64,000 bases of DNA from Galactobacter caseinivorans (GCF_003640665.1 NZ_QQXL01000007.1:1-64000), one strand, 5' to 3'; shown: positions 17,715 to 32,299, counted from the first letter of the stretch. Translations and numbers: made by a program. Notes: generated from the letters alone by a model not told the origin.

Positions 17715-18477
17715 GCCCGTGTTCCAGACCGACAAGGACGGGCGTCAGCCCGTGGTGGTGGTGCAGGACCTGCACGTGAAGTACAAGGTCTTCTCCTCCG
17801 GCAAGGCCGTGGGCGCCGCCGGCATGGGAGGCCTGCTCAAGCGCGGTATGCGCGGGCTGCGGGAGGTGCACGCTCTCAAGGGCATCACCTTCGTGGCCTA
17901 CGAGAACGAGTCCATCGGGATCATCGGCTCCAACGGCTCCGGAAAGTCCACGCTGCTGCGCGCCATCACTGGTCTGACGCCGCCGGCGGAGGGCGCCGTC
18001 TTCGCGTCCAGCCGGCCCAACCTGCTGGGCGTGGGCGCCGCGCTGATCCCTGCGCTCTCTGGCAATACCAACATCACGCTTGGCAGCCTGGCGTTGGGGT
18101 TCACCCGGGAGGAGATCGAGGAGCTGCGGCCCAAGATCATCGAATTTGCCGAGCTGGAGGACTACATCGACTTCCCGATGAAGACCTATTCCTCTGGCAT
18201 GTCCGCGCGCCTGAAGTTCGCCATCGCCGCCTCCAAGCAGCACGACATCCTGATCGTGGACGAGGCGCTGGCGGTGGGTGATGCCCGCTTCCGCAAGCGC
18301 TCCGAGGCCCGCATCCGCGAGATCCGCGAGAACGCCGGCACGGTGTTCTTGGTCTCCCACTCCATGAAGTCCATCCGCGACACCTGCAACCGCACCATCT
18401 GGATTGAGAAGGGCGTGCAGATGATGGACGGCCCCACAGATGAGGTTGTGAAGGCGTACGAGGACTCGCGCAAGTAG
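17698..18477 (+). CDS. tagH: Teichoic acid/polysaccharide exporter, ATP-binding subunit
   Basis: This 259-residue ABC ATPase is of the polysaccharide-export (TagH/Wzt) type. It has a long N-terminal stretch with the characteristic LREVHALKGITFVAYENE before Walker A (GSNGSGKSTLLRAI), the GVGAALIPALSGNTNITLG region typical of these exporters, the signature YSSGMSARLKFAIA, Walker B DILIVDEALAVGD and the switch VSHSMKSI. It lacks the long C-terminal carbohydrate-binding extension of Wzt proteins, so substrate selection should rest with the permease. ATG 17698 lies inside tagG after GAGGAG. Confidence 0.92.
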   Translation: MAETSEPVFQTDKDGRQPVVVVQDLHVKYKVFSSGKAVGAAGMGGLLKRGMRGLREVHALKGITFVAYENESIGIIGSNGSGKSTLLRAITGLTPPAEGAVFASSRPNLLGVGAALIPALSGNTNITLGSLALGFTREEIEELRPKIIEFAELEDYIDFPMKTYSSGMSARLKFAIAASKQHDILIVDEALAVGDARFRKRSEARIREIRENAGTVFLVSHSMKSIRDTCNRTIWIEKGVQMMDGPTDEVVKAYEDSRK

Positions 18478-18647
18478 GCAGGTTCGGCCCACGCTCCGGT
18501 TCAGAAGGAGTGCGCGCGGTGGCGTCATCTGGACATACGCCGACCGCAGGGGCTGCCGCTCGACCCCCATCCATGGGGGTAAGACATCACACGGCTGTTA
18601 CAGGGTAATCCTGAGCCGGCCACGCTCGAAAGGTAGACAGCAGCATT

Positions 18648-21263
18648 ATGGGAGTTAAGGCACTCATCACCAAGGCGCGGAGCAAAAGCGGGGAGCTGAC
18701 TCGGCGTGAGGTGTATGCACGAGCGCTCAAAGCACCGTTGCGTGGTGACGCTGTCATGTACGAATCCTTCTCGGGTAATGGTGCGCTGTGCAACCCGGAA
18801 GCGGTCTTTCACGAGCTGACGTCTTCTCCTGACTTCGACCATCTCAAGCACATTTGGGTGCTCAAGAAGACCACCCCGGACTACGAGACTGTCGTTGAGC
18901 ACCTGAAAAGCCGTGGCAATGTGGAAATCGTGGAGTACCGCTCCACTCGTTATTGGACGGCCCTGGGGACCAGTAAATTTGTCATCAACAACGCCACCTT
19001 CCCGTGGGAGTTCGTCAAACGAACTGGCCAGATATACGCCAATCTTTGGCACGGGACTCCTCTGAAAAAGATGGGCTATGACGTCGAGGACGGCGGTCCG
19101 GACGCACGGAACATCGTGCGCAACTTCGTCGCTGCCGACTACTTGGTCGCCGCCAATGAGCGTATGACCGACATGTATCTGCGCGCTTACAAGATGGCGA
19201 ACATCTTCAAGGGCTCCCTGCTTGAGACCGGCTACCCGCGTACAGATCGCCAACGACTCAACCCTGAAGAGGTAGAGGCAGCCACGGGACGCCTTGCTGA
19301 GGCGGGCATCGTGCTCGGAGACCGCAAACTTGTGGTGTTTGCACCAACGTGGAAGGGGAGTTCCTTCTATTCCCCTTCGCAGGATGGCGAGCGGCTGCTG
19401 CAACAGGCCCAGCAACTCGAAGAGTTGCTGGGTGCAGAGCACTTTCAGGTGGTGCTCAAAGTCCACCAGACGTTGGCCGCTCACGCTTCGTCGCTGCCAG
19501 CCGCGCGGGGCCGGCTGATGCCGCATTCCGTCCCGACGAACGTCGGCCTGGGCCTGGCGGACCTGCTCGTCACGGACTACTCGAGCATCTACGTGGACTA
19601 CCTGGCCACGGGACGCCCCCTTGCGTTCTACCTTCCCGATCTGGACCAGTACGAATCTTCGCGCGGCATCTACGACACCCCTGAGGAACTCCCTGGGCCG
19701 GTGTCTACGAGCCTGGAAGATCTGGCCCGTGACCTGCGCCTCATGGAAACCGCAGGGCACGCTGAGGCTGTGCGCTGGTCGCAGGTTCGTGACGAGGCCG
19801 CCCAGCGGTTCACGCCACGAGAGGATGGCCGAGCCTCTGAACGATTCGTAGATGTGGTCTTTCGCGGCAGGACAGATGCCGAGGGGGTGCGTCAGGACTT
19901 CGCCGACGGGCGTGAATCCATCTTGATGTACTTGGGTGGAATGAGTTCCAACGGGATCACGTCCTCTGCCCTCAATCTGCTCAGGAACATAGATCACGAC
20001 CGATTCGATGTTTCAGTGCTCTACTCGCACAGCCGAGCCAATGACAAGCGCAAGAACGAGCGGCTCATTGATCCAAGGGTGCGCCTTTTCTCCCGCCAAG
20101 GCACGGTCACGGCGACGTTGCGTGAACGCACCCGCTACCAGCGGCAGAACGCCGAGGGCCTGCCGCCACACGGTCCTCTTCGGCACGAGCTAGACGAACT
20201 TTGGGCTCAGGAATCCCGGCGGTGTTTTGGTGACGCATCCTTCGATCACGCCATCGATTTCAGCGGCTACAGCCCCTTCTGGTCTCGCATCATTCTTGGC
20301 AGCCGGGCAGATCGCAAGTCAGTGTGGCTGCACAACGACTTGCTGGCGGACTCGCGGCGTACCGTGGATGGGCAGCAGGCCCATAAGGCGAACCTGGAGT
20401 CCATGTTCACCCTGTACCGGGACTTTGATTCCTTGGTGTCCGTTTCCTCCGCGCTGGCGGAGTTGAACCGTGAAAACCTCGCGGAGTTTGCTCCCCGCGA
20501 CCGGTTCGTTGCGGCAGTCAACACTATCGATGCTGAGCGAATTATCGACATGGCCGGCACCGTCGAGGCGCCGCTGATAGAAGGCGCGCGGGTAGACATC
20601 GCGGCCGGTGCCCCCCTGAGCTCCGCGATTGAGGAGTTGGCAGCAGCCTATGGAACTGCGGCGCTGGCCCAAGCGGTCAGCCGCACGAGCCGCCTGCAAA
20701 AATTCGACCTGGGCGTCTCAGCCGAGCGGCCCGTCTTTGTTTCTGTAGGGAGGCTCTCTCCTGAGAAGAATCACGAACGTCTCATCAGGGCGTTCGCGTC
20801 CGTCCGTGACGAGGTGAGCACCGCTCGTCTACTCATCCTGGGTGGGGGGCCGCTGAAGAAGCACCTGCTGGGACTCGTTGAGGAGCTTGGGCTTCAAGGC
20901 GCCGTCAACCTTGCAGGTCCCCAGGACAACCCGTTTCTCCTCATGGGGCAGTCGGATTACTTTGTGCTCTCGAGCGACTATGAAGGCCAACCCATGGTGA
21001 TTCTCGAAGCACGAACTCTGGGGCTCCCGGTGATTTCGACCGCTTTCGGGTCTGTATCCAGTGCAGTGCCCGAGGGCAGCGGGATCGTCGTTGAGCGCGA
21101 CGTGGACGCCCTCGCGGAGGGCATGTTGCAGGCGGTGCGTCGCCAGATGGTGGCTCATCCCTTTGACCCGGACGCCTACAACACGAACGCCATGGCACAG
21201 TTTTACTCGGCCATCAGCACACGCTCGCGACCGGCCGGGGAGCGGGGCGTAGGCTCCTGGTGA
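18648..21263 (+). CDS. Fusion: CDP-glycerol glycerophosphotransferase (TagF-like) + GT4 glycosyltransferase
   Basis: The 871-residue product joins two enzymes. Residues about 20-400 form a TagB/TagF-type transferase with LWHGTPLKKMG, GYPRTDRQ, VFAPTWKG, VLKVHQTL and VTDYSSIYVDYL, which would move glycerol-phosphate units from CDP-glycerol. From about residue 424 (ILMYLGGMSSNGITSSALNL) to the end is a GT-B glycosyltransferase of family 4, with FVSVGRLSPEKNHERLIRAF near residue 694 and SSDYEGQPMVILEARTLGLP. The fusion suggests one polypeptide adds both a sugar and glycerol phosphate to a repeat unit. GAAAGG precedes the ATG weakly. Codon use looks less GC-extreme than in the flanking tagGH. Confidence 0.88.
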   Translation: MGVKALITKARSKSGELTRREVYARALKAPLRGDAVMYESFSGNGALCNPEAVFHELTSSPDFDHLKHIWVLKKTTPDYETVVEHLKSRGNVEIVEYRSTRYWTALGTSKFVINNATFPWEFVKRTGQIYANLWHGTPLKKMGYDVEDGGPDARNIVRNFVAADYLVAANERMTDMYLRAYKMANIFKGSLLETGYPRTDRQRLNPEEVEAATGRLAEAGIVLGDRKLVVFAPTWKGSSFYSPSQDGERLLQQAQQLEELLGAEHFQVVLKVHQTLAAHASSLPAARGRLMPHSVPTNVGLGLADLLVTDYSSIYVDYLATGRPLAFYLPDLDQYESSRGIYDTPEELPGPVSTSLEDLARDLRLMETAGHAEAVRWSQVRDEAAQRFTPREDGRASERFVDVVFRGRTDAEGVRQDFADGRESILMYLGGMSSNGITSSALNLLRNIDHDRFDVSVLYSHSRANDKRKNERLIDPRVRLFSRQGTVTATLRERTRYQRQNAEGLPPHGPLRHELDELWAQESRRCFGDASFDHAIDFSGYSPFWSRIILGSRADRKSVWLHNDLLADSRRTVDGQQAHKANLESMFTLYRDFDSLVSVSSALAELNRENLAEFAPRDRFVAAVNTIDAERIIDMAGTVEAPLIEGARVDIAAGAPLSSAIEELAAAYGTAALAQAVSRTSRLQKFDLGVSAERPVFVSVGRLSPEKNHERLIRAFASVRDEVSTARLLILGGGPLKKHLLGLVEELGLQGAVNLAGPQDNPFLLMGQSDYFVLSSDYEGQPMVILEARTLGLPVISTAFGSVSSAVPEGSGIVVERDVDALAEGMLQAVRRQMVAHPFDPDAYNTNAMAQFYSAISTRSRPAGERGVGSW

Positions 21264-21332
21264 GACTGTTGGGAATCAAGCGCATCCGCCCAGTGCATTC
21301 TGTCTGATCTGCTTGAAGAAAGGACGTCTCTC

Positions 21333-22205
21333 ATGCGTGGAATCATCCTGGCCGGAGGAACGGGCTCGCGGCTGCACCCGTTGACGATCGCCGTCAGCAA
21401 GCAGCTGATGCCGGTTTACGACAAGCCGATGATCTATTACCCGTTGTCCACCCTGATGTTGGCTGGCATCAATGAGGTGCTGGTCATCACCACGCCTGAG
21501 GAACGCCAGCGTTTCTGGTCGCTCTTGGGTGATGGTTCTCGATTCGGTATTTCCCTGGAGTACGCCACTCAAGATAGCCCTGATGGCTTGGCGCAGGCCT
21601 TTACCATCGGCAAGGATTTTATCGGCAACGAGCCGGTGGCCTTGATCTTGGGTGACAACCTGTTTTATGGGCCCGGAATGGGTGGCAGATTGCAACGACA
21701 CTCGAATCCAGACGGGGCGGTCATTTTCGGGTACTGGGTTGCCGACCCCCGGGCATATGGGGTGGTTGATTTCGATGCAGACGGCATAGCTACTTCACTG
21801 CAAGAAAAGCCTCAACAGCCGCGTTCACACTTCGCCGTGCCGGGGCTCTATTTTTACGACTGCTCCGTCGTTGGCGAGGCAGCCTTGCTCAAGCCGTCGG
21901 ATCGCGGAGAGCTTGAGATCACAGATCTCAATCAGCGCTACCTGGATCGGGGAGCCTTGACAGTGGAAGAGATGCCGCGAGGCACGGCCTGGCTGGACAC
22001 GGGGACATTTGACTCCCTCAATGATGCGTCCAACTTCATTCGCACGCTTCAGGCACGTCAGGGCTTGTCCGTCGGGTGTCCAGAGGAGATCGCCTGGCGC
22101 CAAGGCTGGCTGAGCGACGAAGAGCTGGCTTCTCGAGCGGAGCCCCTCGTCAAGAGCGGCTACGGCACCTATCTTCTCAACCTCCTCGAGCAGGATCGAG
22201 TCTGA
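21333..22205 (+). CDS. rmlA: Glucose-1-phosphate thymidylyltransferase
   Basis: RmlA makes dTDP-glucose from dTTP and glucose-1-phosphate, the first step of dTDP-L-rhamnose synthesis. The 290-residue product has the nucleotidyltransferase loop [65 protein letters not shown] and [14 protein letters not shown], as in classical RmlA. GAAAGGAC precedes the ATG. It is followed after one base by a GT2 gene, with rmlB and an rmlCD fusion just beyond, so the whole rhamnose pathway is in this locus. Confidence 0.95.
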   Translation: MRGIILAGGTGSRLHPLTIAVSKQLMPVYDKPMIYYPLSTLMLAGINEVLVITTPEERQRFWSLLGDGSRFGISLEYATQDSPDGLAQAFTIGKDFIGNEPVALILGDNLFYGPGMGGRLQRHSNPDGAVIFGYWVADPRAYGVVDFDADGIATSLQEKPQQPRSHFAVPGLYFYDCSVVGEAALLKPSDRGELEITDLNQRYLDRGALTVEEMPRGTAWLDTGTFDSLNDASNFIRTLQARQGLSVGCPEEIAWRQGWLSDEELASRAEPLVKSGYGTYLLNLLEQDRV

Positions 22206-22206
22206 A

Positions 22207-26529
<4,323 letters not shown>

Positions 26530-26552
26530 ATTTGCATTAGGAGGATACAGGC

Positions 26553-27014
26553 ATGCCGAAAACCGTTATTACCTATGGCACGTTTGACCTGTTTCACGTC
26601 GGACACCTCAACATCCTGAAGCGTCTGAAGGAGAAGGGCGACCGCCTGATCGTCGCCGTCTCCACGGATGAGTTCAACGCCGTGAAGGGCAAGAAGCCCA
26701 TCGTCCCGTTTGAGCAGCGCATCGAGATTGTCCGCGCCATCAAGTACGTGGACATGGCCATCCCGGAGGACAACTGGGAGCAGAAGCGTACCGACGTGGA
26801 CAAGTACGACGTGGACGTCTTTGGCATTGGCGAGGACTGGAAGGGCAAGTTTGACGACCTGGAGGACAAGGTCGAGGTCTACTACCTCCCGCGCACGGAC
26901 GGCATCTCCACCACGGAGCTCAAGCGCGTCCTGTCCAACTTTGACGAAGTGAAGGTGGAGGCCCTCAAGGGCACCCTGGACACGCTCAGCCAGATTGTGA
27001 AGGAGCTGAGCTAG
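26553..27014 (+). CDS. tagD: Glycerol-3-phosphate cytidylyltransferase
   Basis: TagD makes CDP-glycerol, the donor for TagF-type transferases, from CTP and glycerol-3-phosphate. The 153-residue product has YGTFDLFHVGHLNILKRLKE (the HxGH nucleotidyl motif), VAVSTDEFNAVKGKKP, PFEQRIEIVRAIKYVD, GIGEDWKGKFD and RTDGISTTELKRVL (RTxGISTT), as in Bacillus TagD; it is somewhat longer at the C terminus. TAGGAGGA gives it one of the best ribosome sites in the locus. Its GC-rich codon use differs from the AT-rich end of the gene just upstream. Confidence 0.95.
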   Translation: MPKTVITYGTFDLFHVGHLNILKRLKEKGDRLIVAVSTDEFNAVKGKKPIVPFEQRIEIVRAIKYVDMAIPEDNWEQKRTDVDKYDVDVFGIGEDWKGKFDDLEDKVEVYYLPRTDGISTTELKRVLSNFDEVKVEALKGTLDTLSQIVKELS

Positions 27015-27066
27015 GGCCTAGCGTCCTAGCCACCCCGCCCCACGTCACCGAATCGGATTCGAAGGT

Positions 27067-29895
27067 ATGCACCCCAGTTCACTCAGGTCATCTGCCCTTG
27101 CCCCCGCCATCACCGTGGTGATTGCTGTCTACAACGACGTGGACCATATCGGAGCCGCCGTTGATTCAGTCCTGAATCAAACGATGGATTCGGTAGAGGT
27201 CATCGTGGTGGATGATGGCTCGACAGACGGCACCGTGGACCTGCTGGAGCGCACCTATGCGTCTAATAGCAAGGTAGTGACCCTGCGCATGCCCTCTAAT
27301 TCGGGTGCCGCTGGCGCTCCGCGCAATATGGGAATGGACCATGCGCGGGGTCAGTACCTGATGTTCTTGGACAGTGACGACGTGCTGGAGCGCCACGCGT
27401 GCATCAATATGTACCGCGTGGCTGTCAAGACCGGTGCCGGCCTGGTGATGGGGCAGACCAAGCGCGAGCACGTCGGCGCCGACCGCATGGCGGGGTGGCA
27501 TACGCGCTTGTATACAGAGCGGCGCTCTGTTGAGAGCATCGAGGACGAGGCCGATCTGGCGATCGACACCAATTCGGTGGCCAAGTTGTATCCTCGAGCC
27601 TGGCTGGATGCGCACGAGCTGCGGTTCCCGGAGGATATTCACTACGAAGATCTGGTTTTCACTGCACAGGTTTTTGCCTTGGCGCAGAACATTGAAGTGA
27701 TTCCAGAAGTTGTTTATTACTGGAGAATCTATCCTAGCGATGAGCGGGAATCGATTACCCACCAGAGGTCCACCACGCGGAGCATCGACTTTAGGGTGGA
27801 GGCGCTGCGCCGGATCATCGCGGGGATCGATCCAGCACGCAACCCGAACCTCCGGTCCAGGTTGCAGTTGAAGATCTTGCGGCACGACGCCCGGGTGTAT
27901 CTCAACGACATTGCAGATGGTGCATCGGACGAATTTTCGCTTGAACTCTTGGTCAGGCTGGCACCGCTGATCCAGGATGTGCCGCTTGAGATATTTGACG
28001 ACATTGATTTGGCGGAACGCCTTGCCCTCGCAGCTGCGCTTGCGCAGCAGCCTGCCTTAGTCCGAGAAGCCATCTCTGTCCTTAAGGGCAAGGTAGATCT
28101 GCCCGGAACAGTCCAGATTAAGGACGGAATCACGCTGTGGCGCCCGGAGGTTTTTGGCGAGGTTGAGGCGGGCCACCGTGCCCGTCAGCTCGCCACCTTC
28201 TCCGAGGAGGAGATTGGCTCCATCACGTGGTTCGGGATGAAGTTTGAGCACCGCTTGCAGTCCATGAAGCGCGTCAAGGGTGGCGGTCTGCGACTGGCAG
28301 GAACCACGGCGGATCAACTGGGCCACCTGGAAGGGGTCCCCGGGCTTCACTGGCAGGCGCGCCTCTATGAGCGCGAAGGTCTGCAGCGTGACTGGGTCTT
28401 TCCGATGGAGGTCGTCCGCTCGGAAGACAGCATCGGTTGGTCCTGGAGCGCCGTCGTCTCTCTGCCGGGCGCCGTGGACTTTACCGTTCTTCCACGCATG
28501 ACGCTTCGCATTGACCTCCAGGCCGGCGCCGTGCGTAGTTCCGCCGGCATCACGGTCACGAAGAAGCACAAATGGGCCACGTACCGTCGGGCCTCGGGTG
28601 GCGCCGTCTCGCGTCTCTTTGGTGCCCGGTATCAGCCGTATAAGACCGTGCAGAATACGCTGGCGCTCAAGCCCTCCCCGGTCCAGGGCCAGCGGAACCG
28701 CCTGCGCGTGGCCCTGCGTCCGTTGTGGGCCGCAGCGCGCCGTCTTGAGGCACAGAAGTGGGTCCCGATCCCAGAGCGTGATGCCCTGCACGTGAAGTTT
28801 GCCTATTGGTTGATGCGGCGAATGCCTCTGCAGAAGCACATCGTTTTGGTCGATTCCCACATGGGTACCTCCACCTCGGATTCGCCCCACGCGATTGCCC
28901 ACGCTCTTCGCGAGCAGTTCCCGAACGTCACTGTGGTGCGCGCGGCCTCGGCCGGACGCCCAGTGTGGGCGGCCGGACAGGACGACGTGGTGCGCATCGG
29001 CACGTGGAAGCATCTGAGCCTGCTCGCCCGCGCCGGAGGCATCGTCGATAACCAGTCCCTGCCGTGGTACTTCATCAAGCGACGGGGGCAGGTCTACGTG
29101 CAAACGTGGCACGGGATCCCGCTCAAGCGTATGGGTTTGGACCAAGCCGAGGTGGCAGGTGACAAGGCCCGCGTTGCGGACCTGAAAAAGCGGTCCGGGT
29201 ACTGGGATTACCTTTCCATTCCCTCCGAGTTCTTCCGTGAGGTCTTTGTGCCGGCCTTTGCCTACAAGCATGCCGAGCTACCCGTTGGATCGCCGCGCAA
29301 TGACGAGCTGGTGCTCAGCAATGCGGACACCACGCGAGAGGCCAAAGCCCAGCTGGGCCTGGACCCCCTGCGCCAGACGGTGCTCTACGCACCCACCTTC
29401 CGCGACGGGCAGCGGGGACCTGTGGCCCTGGAACTGAACCTGGACGAGTGGGTCGCGCAGATGGCAACGGACTTTCAGTTGCTCGTCCGGCCGCATTACC
29501 TCAATCGGATCAATGTTCCGCGCCACCTGCGCCGCCACGTGGTGGACGTATCCTCCGTCAAGGACACGAACCTCGTGATGCTGGCCGCAGATCTCCTCGT
29601 CACGGACTATTCCAGCGTGATGTTCGACTACCTGGTCTTGGACAGGCCGCAGGTGCTGTACACCTACGACTTGGAGAGGTACTCCGGCTCCCTTCGCGGA
29701 ACGTACTTTGATCTGCGTGAGGACGCGCCGGGGCCGCTTGCCATGGACCAAGAGCAGCTGCTGGAAGAGGTGCGGCGGGGCCTGGAGCGCGATACGACGG
29801 GTGCCCAGCGCGCCGAATTCCGCACTAAATTTGCCGGCGATGAACCAGGCAACGTTTCCCGCGCGACCGTACAAGCAGTGTGGGGAGAGAAATGA
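27067..29895 (+). CDS. Fusion: GT2 glycosyltransferase + CDP-glycerol glycerophosphotransferase (TagF-like)
   Basis: The 942-residue protein begins with a GT-A family 2 domain (residues about 15-250: TVVIAVYNDVDHIGAAVDSVL, VVDDGSTDGTVDLLE, FLDSDDVLERHA, IHYEDLVFTAQVF). A linker and accessory region of about 300 residues follows. From about residue 590 a TagB/TagF transferase domain carries QTWHGIPLKRMG, VGSPRNDELV, LYAPTFRDG, LVRPHYL and VTDYSSVMFDYL. The domain order is the reverse of the TagF-GT4 fusion at 18648. Together they suggest alternating sugar and glycerol-phosphate additions. Its stop overlaps the next gene (ATGA). Confidence 0.9.
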   Translation: MHPSSLRSSALAPAITVVIAVYNDVDHIGAAVDSVLNQTMDSVEVIVVDDGSTDGTVDLLERTYASNSKVVTLRMPSNSGAAGAPRNMGMDHARGQYLMFLDSDDVLERHACINMYRVAVKTGAGLVMGQTKREHVGADRMAGWHTRLYTERRSVESIEDEADLAIDTNSVAKLYPRAWLDAHELRFPEDIHYEDLVFTAQVFALAQNIEVIPEVVYYWRIYPSDERESITHQRSTTRSIDFRVEALRRIIAGIDPARNPNLRSRLQLKILRHDARVYLNDIADGASDEFSLELLVRLAPLIQDVPLEIFDDIDLAERLALAAALAQQPALVREAISVLKGKVDLPGTVQIKDGITLWRPEVFGEVEAGHRARQLATFSEEEIGSITWFGMKFEHRLQSMKRVKGGGLRLAGTTADQLGHLEGVPGLHWQARLYEREGLQRDWVFPMEVVRSEDSIGWSWSAVVSLPGAVDFTVLPRMTLRIDLQAGAVRSSAGITVTKKHKWATYRRASGGAVSRLFGARYQPYKTVQNTLALKPSPVQGQRNRLRVALRPLWAAARRLEAQKWVPIPERDALHVKFAYWLMRRMPLQKHIVLVDSHMGTSTSDSPHAIAHALREQFPNVTVVRAASAGRPVWAAGQDDVVRIGTWKHLSLLARAGGIVDNQSLPWYFIKRRGQVYVQTWHGIPLKRMGLDQAEVAGDKARVADLKKRSGYWDYLSIPSEFFREVFVPAFAYKHAELPVGSPRNDELVLSNADTTREAKAQLGLDPLRQTVLYAPTFRDGQRGPVALELNLDEWVAQMATDFQLLVRPHYLNRINVPRHLRRHVVDVSSVKDTNLVMLAADLLVTDYSSVMFDYLVLDRPQVLYTYDLERYSGSLRGTYFDLREDAPGPLAMDQEQLLEEVRRGLERDTTGAQRAEFRTKFAGDEPGNVSRATVQAVWGEK

Positions 29896-31061
29896 GCGAG
29901 CGCCGCTTTAAGAAGATTGTCGTGATGGGCAACGAGGTGGACCGCCTTGGCGGGATCGGCCGCTTCATGAATCAGGTCGCGATCGAGTTCTTCGATCGCG
30001 GCTACGAGGTGGAGATGGTGGGGATCGCCCCTCCTCCCGATGGGCATTTCCAGCCCATGCAGCGGCCTGCGGGCATCGCTCAGCAGTTGCTCATGAGCTC
30101 GCAGATTCCGGAGGAGTGGACGTTACGAACCCGTGCGCACCATTGGAATCCGGCACGCCGGCGCCGCTACGCCAAGCGCATGAGTCTGCGGGCTGAGGCG
30201 GTGGCCAAGCTCAAGGTGCTGCTGCCCCAGTGGGGCCCTGACACACTCATCCTCTGCACCCAGGTCTACGGCATGGAGCACCTGCTCGAGGCCGGCTACG
30301 ACAGCAACGATCCTCAGTTGCCTCGGGTGATTGGCCAGTACCACGGCTCCGCGCGTGAGGCGCGCCATGTCGGGGACATGAGGCGCGTGCTGCGTGCCTA
30401 CACCGACGTCGAACGGTTCATCTGCCTGTCCCCGGTTGATGCCGAGGAGTTCCGCAGAGCCGGGCTGAACAACGTGGGCTGGATCGCGAATCCCGTCGCC
30501 GTTCCCGAACATGGCGCTGAGACGCAGCGCAAGGTGTTTATGTCCCTGGGTCGTTACGACCCCATCAAGTCGCTGGATCTGTTCATCCGGGCGTGGGCCC
30601 AGATCGCGGACCAGCTGCCGCAGTGGTCGGCCGAGTTGTATGGCGAGGGCGCCGAGCGTGAGACGCTGCAGAAGTTGATCGACGAGCAGGGAATCCCGCG
30701 TGTGAGCCTGATGGGTAAGACGGACAAGGTGGGCCACGTGTTGGCCTCAACCAGCGTGCACGTTTTGTCCTCTCAGAATGAGGGTTTGCCAATTGCCATC
30801 GTTGAGGCGGGCCTGCTCGGCGTCCCCACCGTGTCCTTCGACTGCGCACCCGGAATTTCCGTGCTCGTGGAGGACGGAGTGGACGGATACATTGTGGATC
30901 AGAATGATGTTTCTGGCTTGGCGCAACGCATGCTGGAGCTGGGCCGTGACGAGCAGCTGCTGAGCCAGATGTCCGGGGCCGTTGCCTCGTCCTCGCGCCG
31001 GTTCCTGCCAGAGAACATCATGAGCGAATGGGACGCCGAAATCGCGGAGCTGTCCCTCTAG
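29892..31061 (+). CDS. Glycosyltransferase family 4
   Basis: This 389-residue GT-B enzyme has the N-terminal acceptor-domain start NEVDRLGGIGRFMNQVAIEF and C-terminal nucleotide-sugar domain with VFMSLGRYDPIKSLDLFIRAW, AELYGEGAERETLQ, VSLMGKTDKVGHVLA and the E-x7-E motif SSQNEGLPIAIVEAGLLGVP. It is cytoplasmic, with no membrane helix seen. It overlaps the preceding fusion by four bases and the following TagF-like gene by one, so all three are coupled. The sugar donor is not predictable. Confidence 0.88.
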   Translation: MSERRFKKIVVMGNEVDRLGGIGRFMNQVAIEFFDRGYEVEMVGIAPPPDGHFQPMQRPAGIAQQLLMSSQIPEEWTLRTRAHHWNPARRRRYAKRMSLRAEAVAKLKVLLPQWGPDTLILCTQVYGMEHLLEAGYDSNDPQLPRVIGQYHGSAREARHVGDMRRVLRAYTDVERFICLSPVDAEEFRRAGLNNVGWIANPVAVPEHGAETQRKVFMSLGRYDPIKSLDLFIRAWAQIADQLPQWSAELYGEGAERETLQKLIDEQGIPRVSLMGKTDKVGHVLASTSVHVLSSQNEGLPIAIVEAGLLGVPTVSFDCAPGISVLVEDGVDGYIVDQNDVSGLAQRMLELGRDEQLLSQMSGAVASSSRRFLPENIMSEWDAEIAELSL

Positions 31062-32299
31062 TGCGCCACGTGCAGCCATCTCAACTCGCAGCCGTGGCGG
31101 CCCGCGGCGCGCGTGGAGTCCTCCGCGTGGCGAAGGCACGGGTGCCGGGCATGGCGCAGCAGGTGGCGCCCTCTTCCGAGTCCGTGCTTCTGGTCTTTGC
31201 CGGCGGCAGGTCGCAGGCGTATCAGGCCCTCCAATGGCTCTGGGCCTTGGAACGGCTCGATGACCGCGTGCGGGGCGCTGGCGGCGGCGTCGGCATCGTG
31301 TGCCGCGATCCGGACGTGGTCTCGATGCTGCAGGCAAGGACCGGCCTGCCGGTCCGCAGCGCGCGCACCACCCGGGCGCTCAGCCAGGAACTGCGCGCGC
31401 CTAAGGTCCGGGTGGCGTTTTACCCAAACCAGGCCGCGCTGAACTTTCAGGCGCTTGCCTCCCCGCTCCCTGCCCACGTGCACCTGAGCCATGGGGAGAG
31501 CGAGAAGGTCTCCATGGTCTCCAACAACTTGAAGTCCTACGACCACGTGTTCACGGCCGGGGCAGCGGCGCGTGAGCGGATCGCGGAGCATCTGGTGGCC
31601 TTTGACCAGAGCAAATGCATCGACGTGGGCCGGCCGCAGCTGGATCAGCTCTCACCGCCACCTCCCGGTTTTCCCGAATCGGAGAGGCCCACGGTGCTCT
31701 ACGCCCCCACGTGGGAGGGGGATAGCGCGGCCATGTCGTATTCCTCCGCGCTCTCTGCCGGCCCGCGCATCATCGCGGAGCTGCTGGAACAGGGCTGGCG
31801 GGTCATTTACCGCCCGCACCCCCAGCTGGGCAAGCGCAAGCGTGCCTTTGCCAAGGCGGACAAGGAGATGGAGCACCTGCTCCAGACCGCCGGGCCGGAG
31901 CATGTGGTGGACCGGGGTAGCGCCTACGGCTGGCAACTCGGGGTGGCGGACGCCATCATCGCTGACCTCTCAGCCGTCGCCTTCGATGCGGTCGGGATGA
32001 ACACCCCCGTCATCGTGGTTACGCCGGACGCCTCGGGTGCCGCCGTGCTGCACGGCGGGATCCTGGATCACGTCCCCACGCTTGACCCGCAGCGGTTGCG
32101 CGTGCGGTCCGCGCTGGAACACGCCGCGAGTCCGGAGGCCGCCACGCGGCGTCGGGCGCTGGCGCAGCGGCACTACGGCGACACCGCGCCCGGAGCGCAA
32201 ATAGAGCGCTTTATCAACGCGAGCCTGCGGGTCATCGAGGAACGCGAGGCGGCGCTGCAGGCCAGGGACAGCGCCTACGGCACTCGCCGCGAAAGCTAA
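31061..32299 (+). CDS. Divergent CDP-glycerol glycerophosphotransferase-like protein
   Basis: The GTG start overlaps the preceding TAG by one base. The 412-residue product resembles the catalytic part of TagB/TagF enzymes: HLSHGESEKVSMVSNNLKSY in place of HGxPxKxxG, VGRPQLDQL, VLYAPTWEGDSA, VIYRPHPQLG and IIADLSAVAFDAVGM in place of TDYSSxxFD. It is 40-45% the length of the neighbouring fusions and has no attached glycosyltransferase domain. The adjacent 32345 protein shares all these features, so they are paralogues. It may add primer or modifying glycerol-phosphate units, or use a different CDP-polyol; the changed motifs leave this open. Confidence 0.75.
   Translation: MRHVQPSQLAAVAARGARGVLRVAKARVPGMAQQVAPSSESVLLVFAGGRSQAYQALQWLWALERLDDRVRGAGGGVGIVCRDPDVVSMLQARTGLPVRSARTTRALSQELRAPKVRVAFYPNQAALNFQALASPLPAHVHLSHGESEKVSMVSNNLKSYDHVFTAGAAARERIAEHLVAFDQSKCIDVGRPQLDQLSPPPPGFPESERPTVLYAPTWEGDSAAMSYSSALSAGPRIIAELLEQGWRVIYRPHPQLGKRKRAFAKADKEMEHLLQTAGPEHVVDRGSAYGWQLGVADAIIADLSAVAFDAVGMNTPVIVVTPDASGAAVLHGGILDHVPTLDPQRLRVRSALEHAASPEAATRRRALAQRHYGDTAPGAQIERFINASLRVIEEREAALQARDSAYGTRRES

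Noticed and set aside
18525-19997. 490-residue minus-strand frame opposite the TagF-GT4 gene
   Set aside because: The plus strand encodes a full set of TagF motifs; the antisense product shows none.
27011-27062. Regulatory palindromes between tagD and the GT2-TagF gene (GCTAGGGCCTAGC; CGAATCGGATTCG)
   Set aside because: Very short arms, one overlapping the tagD stop, with no other support.
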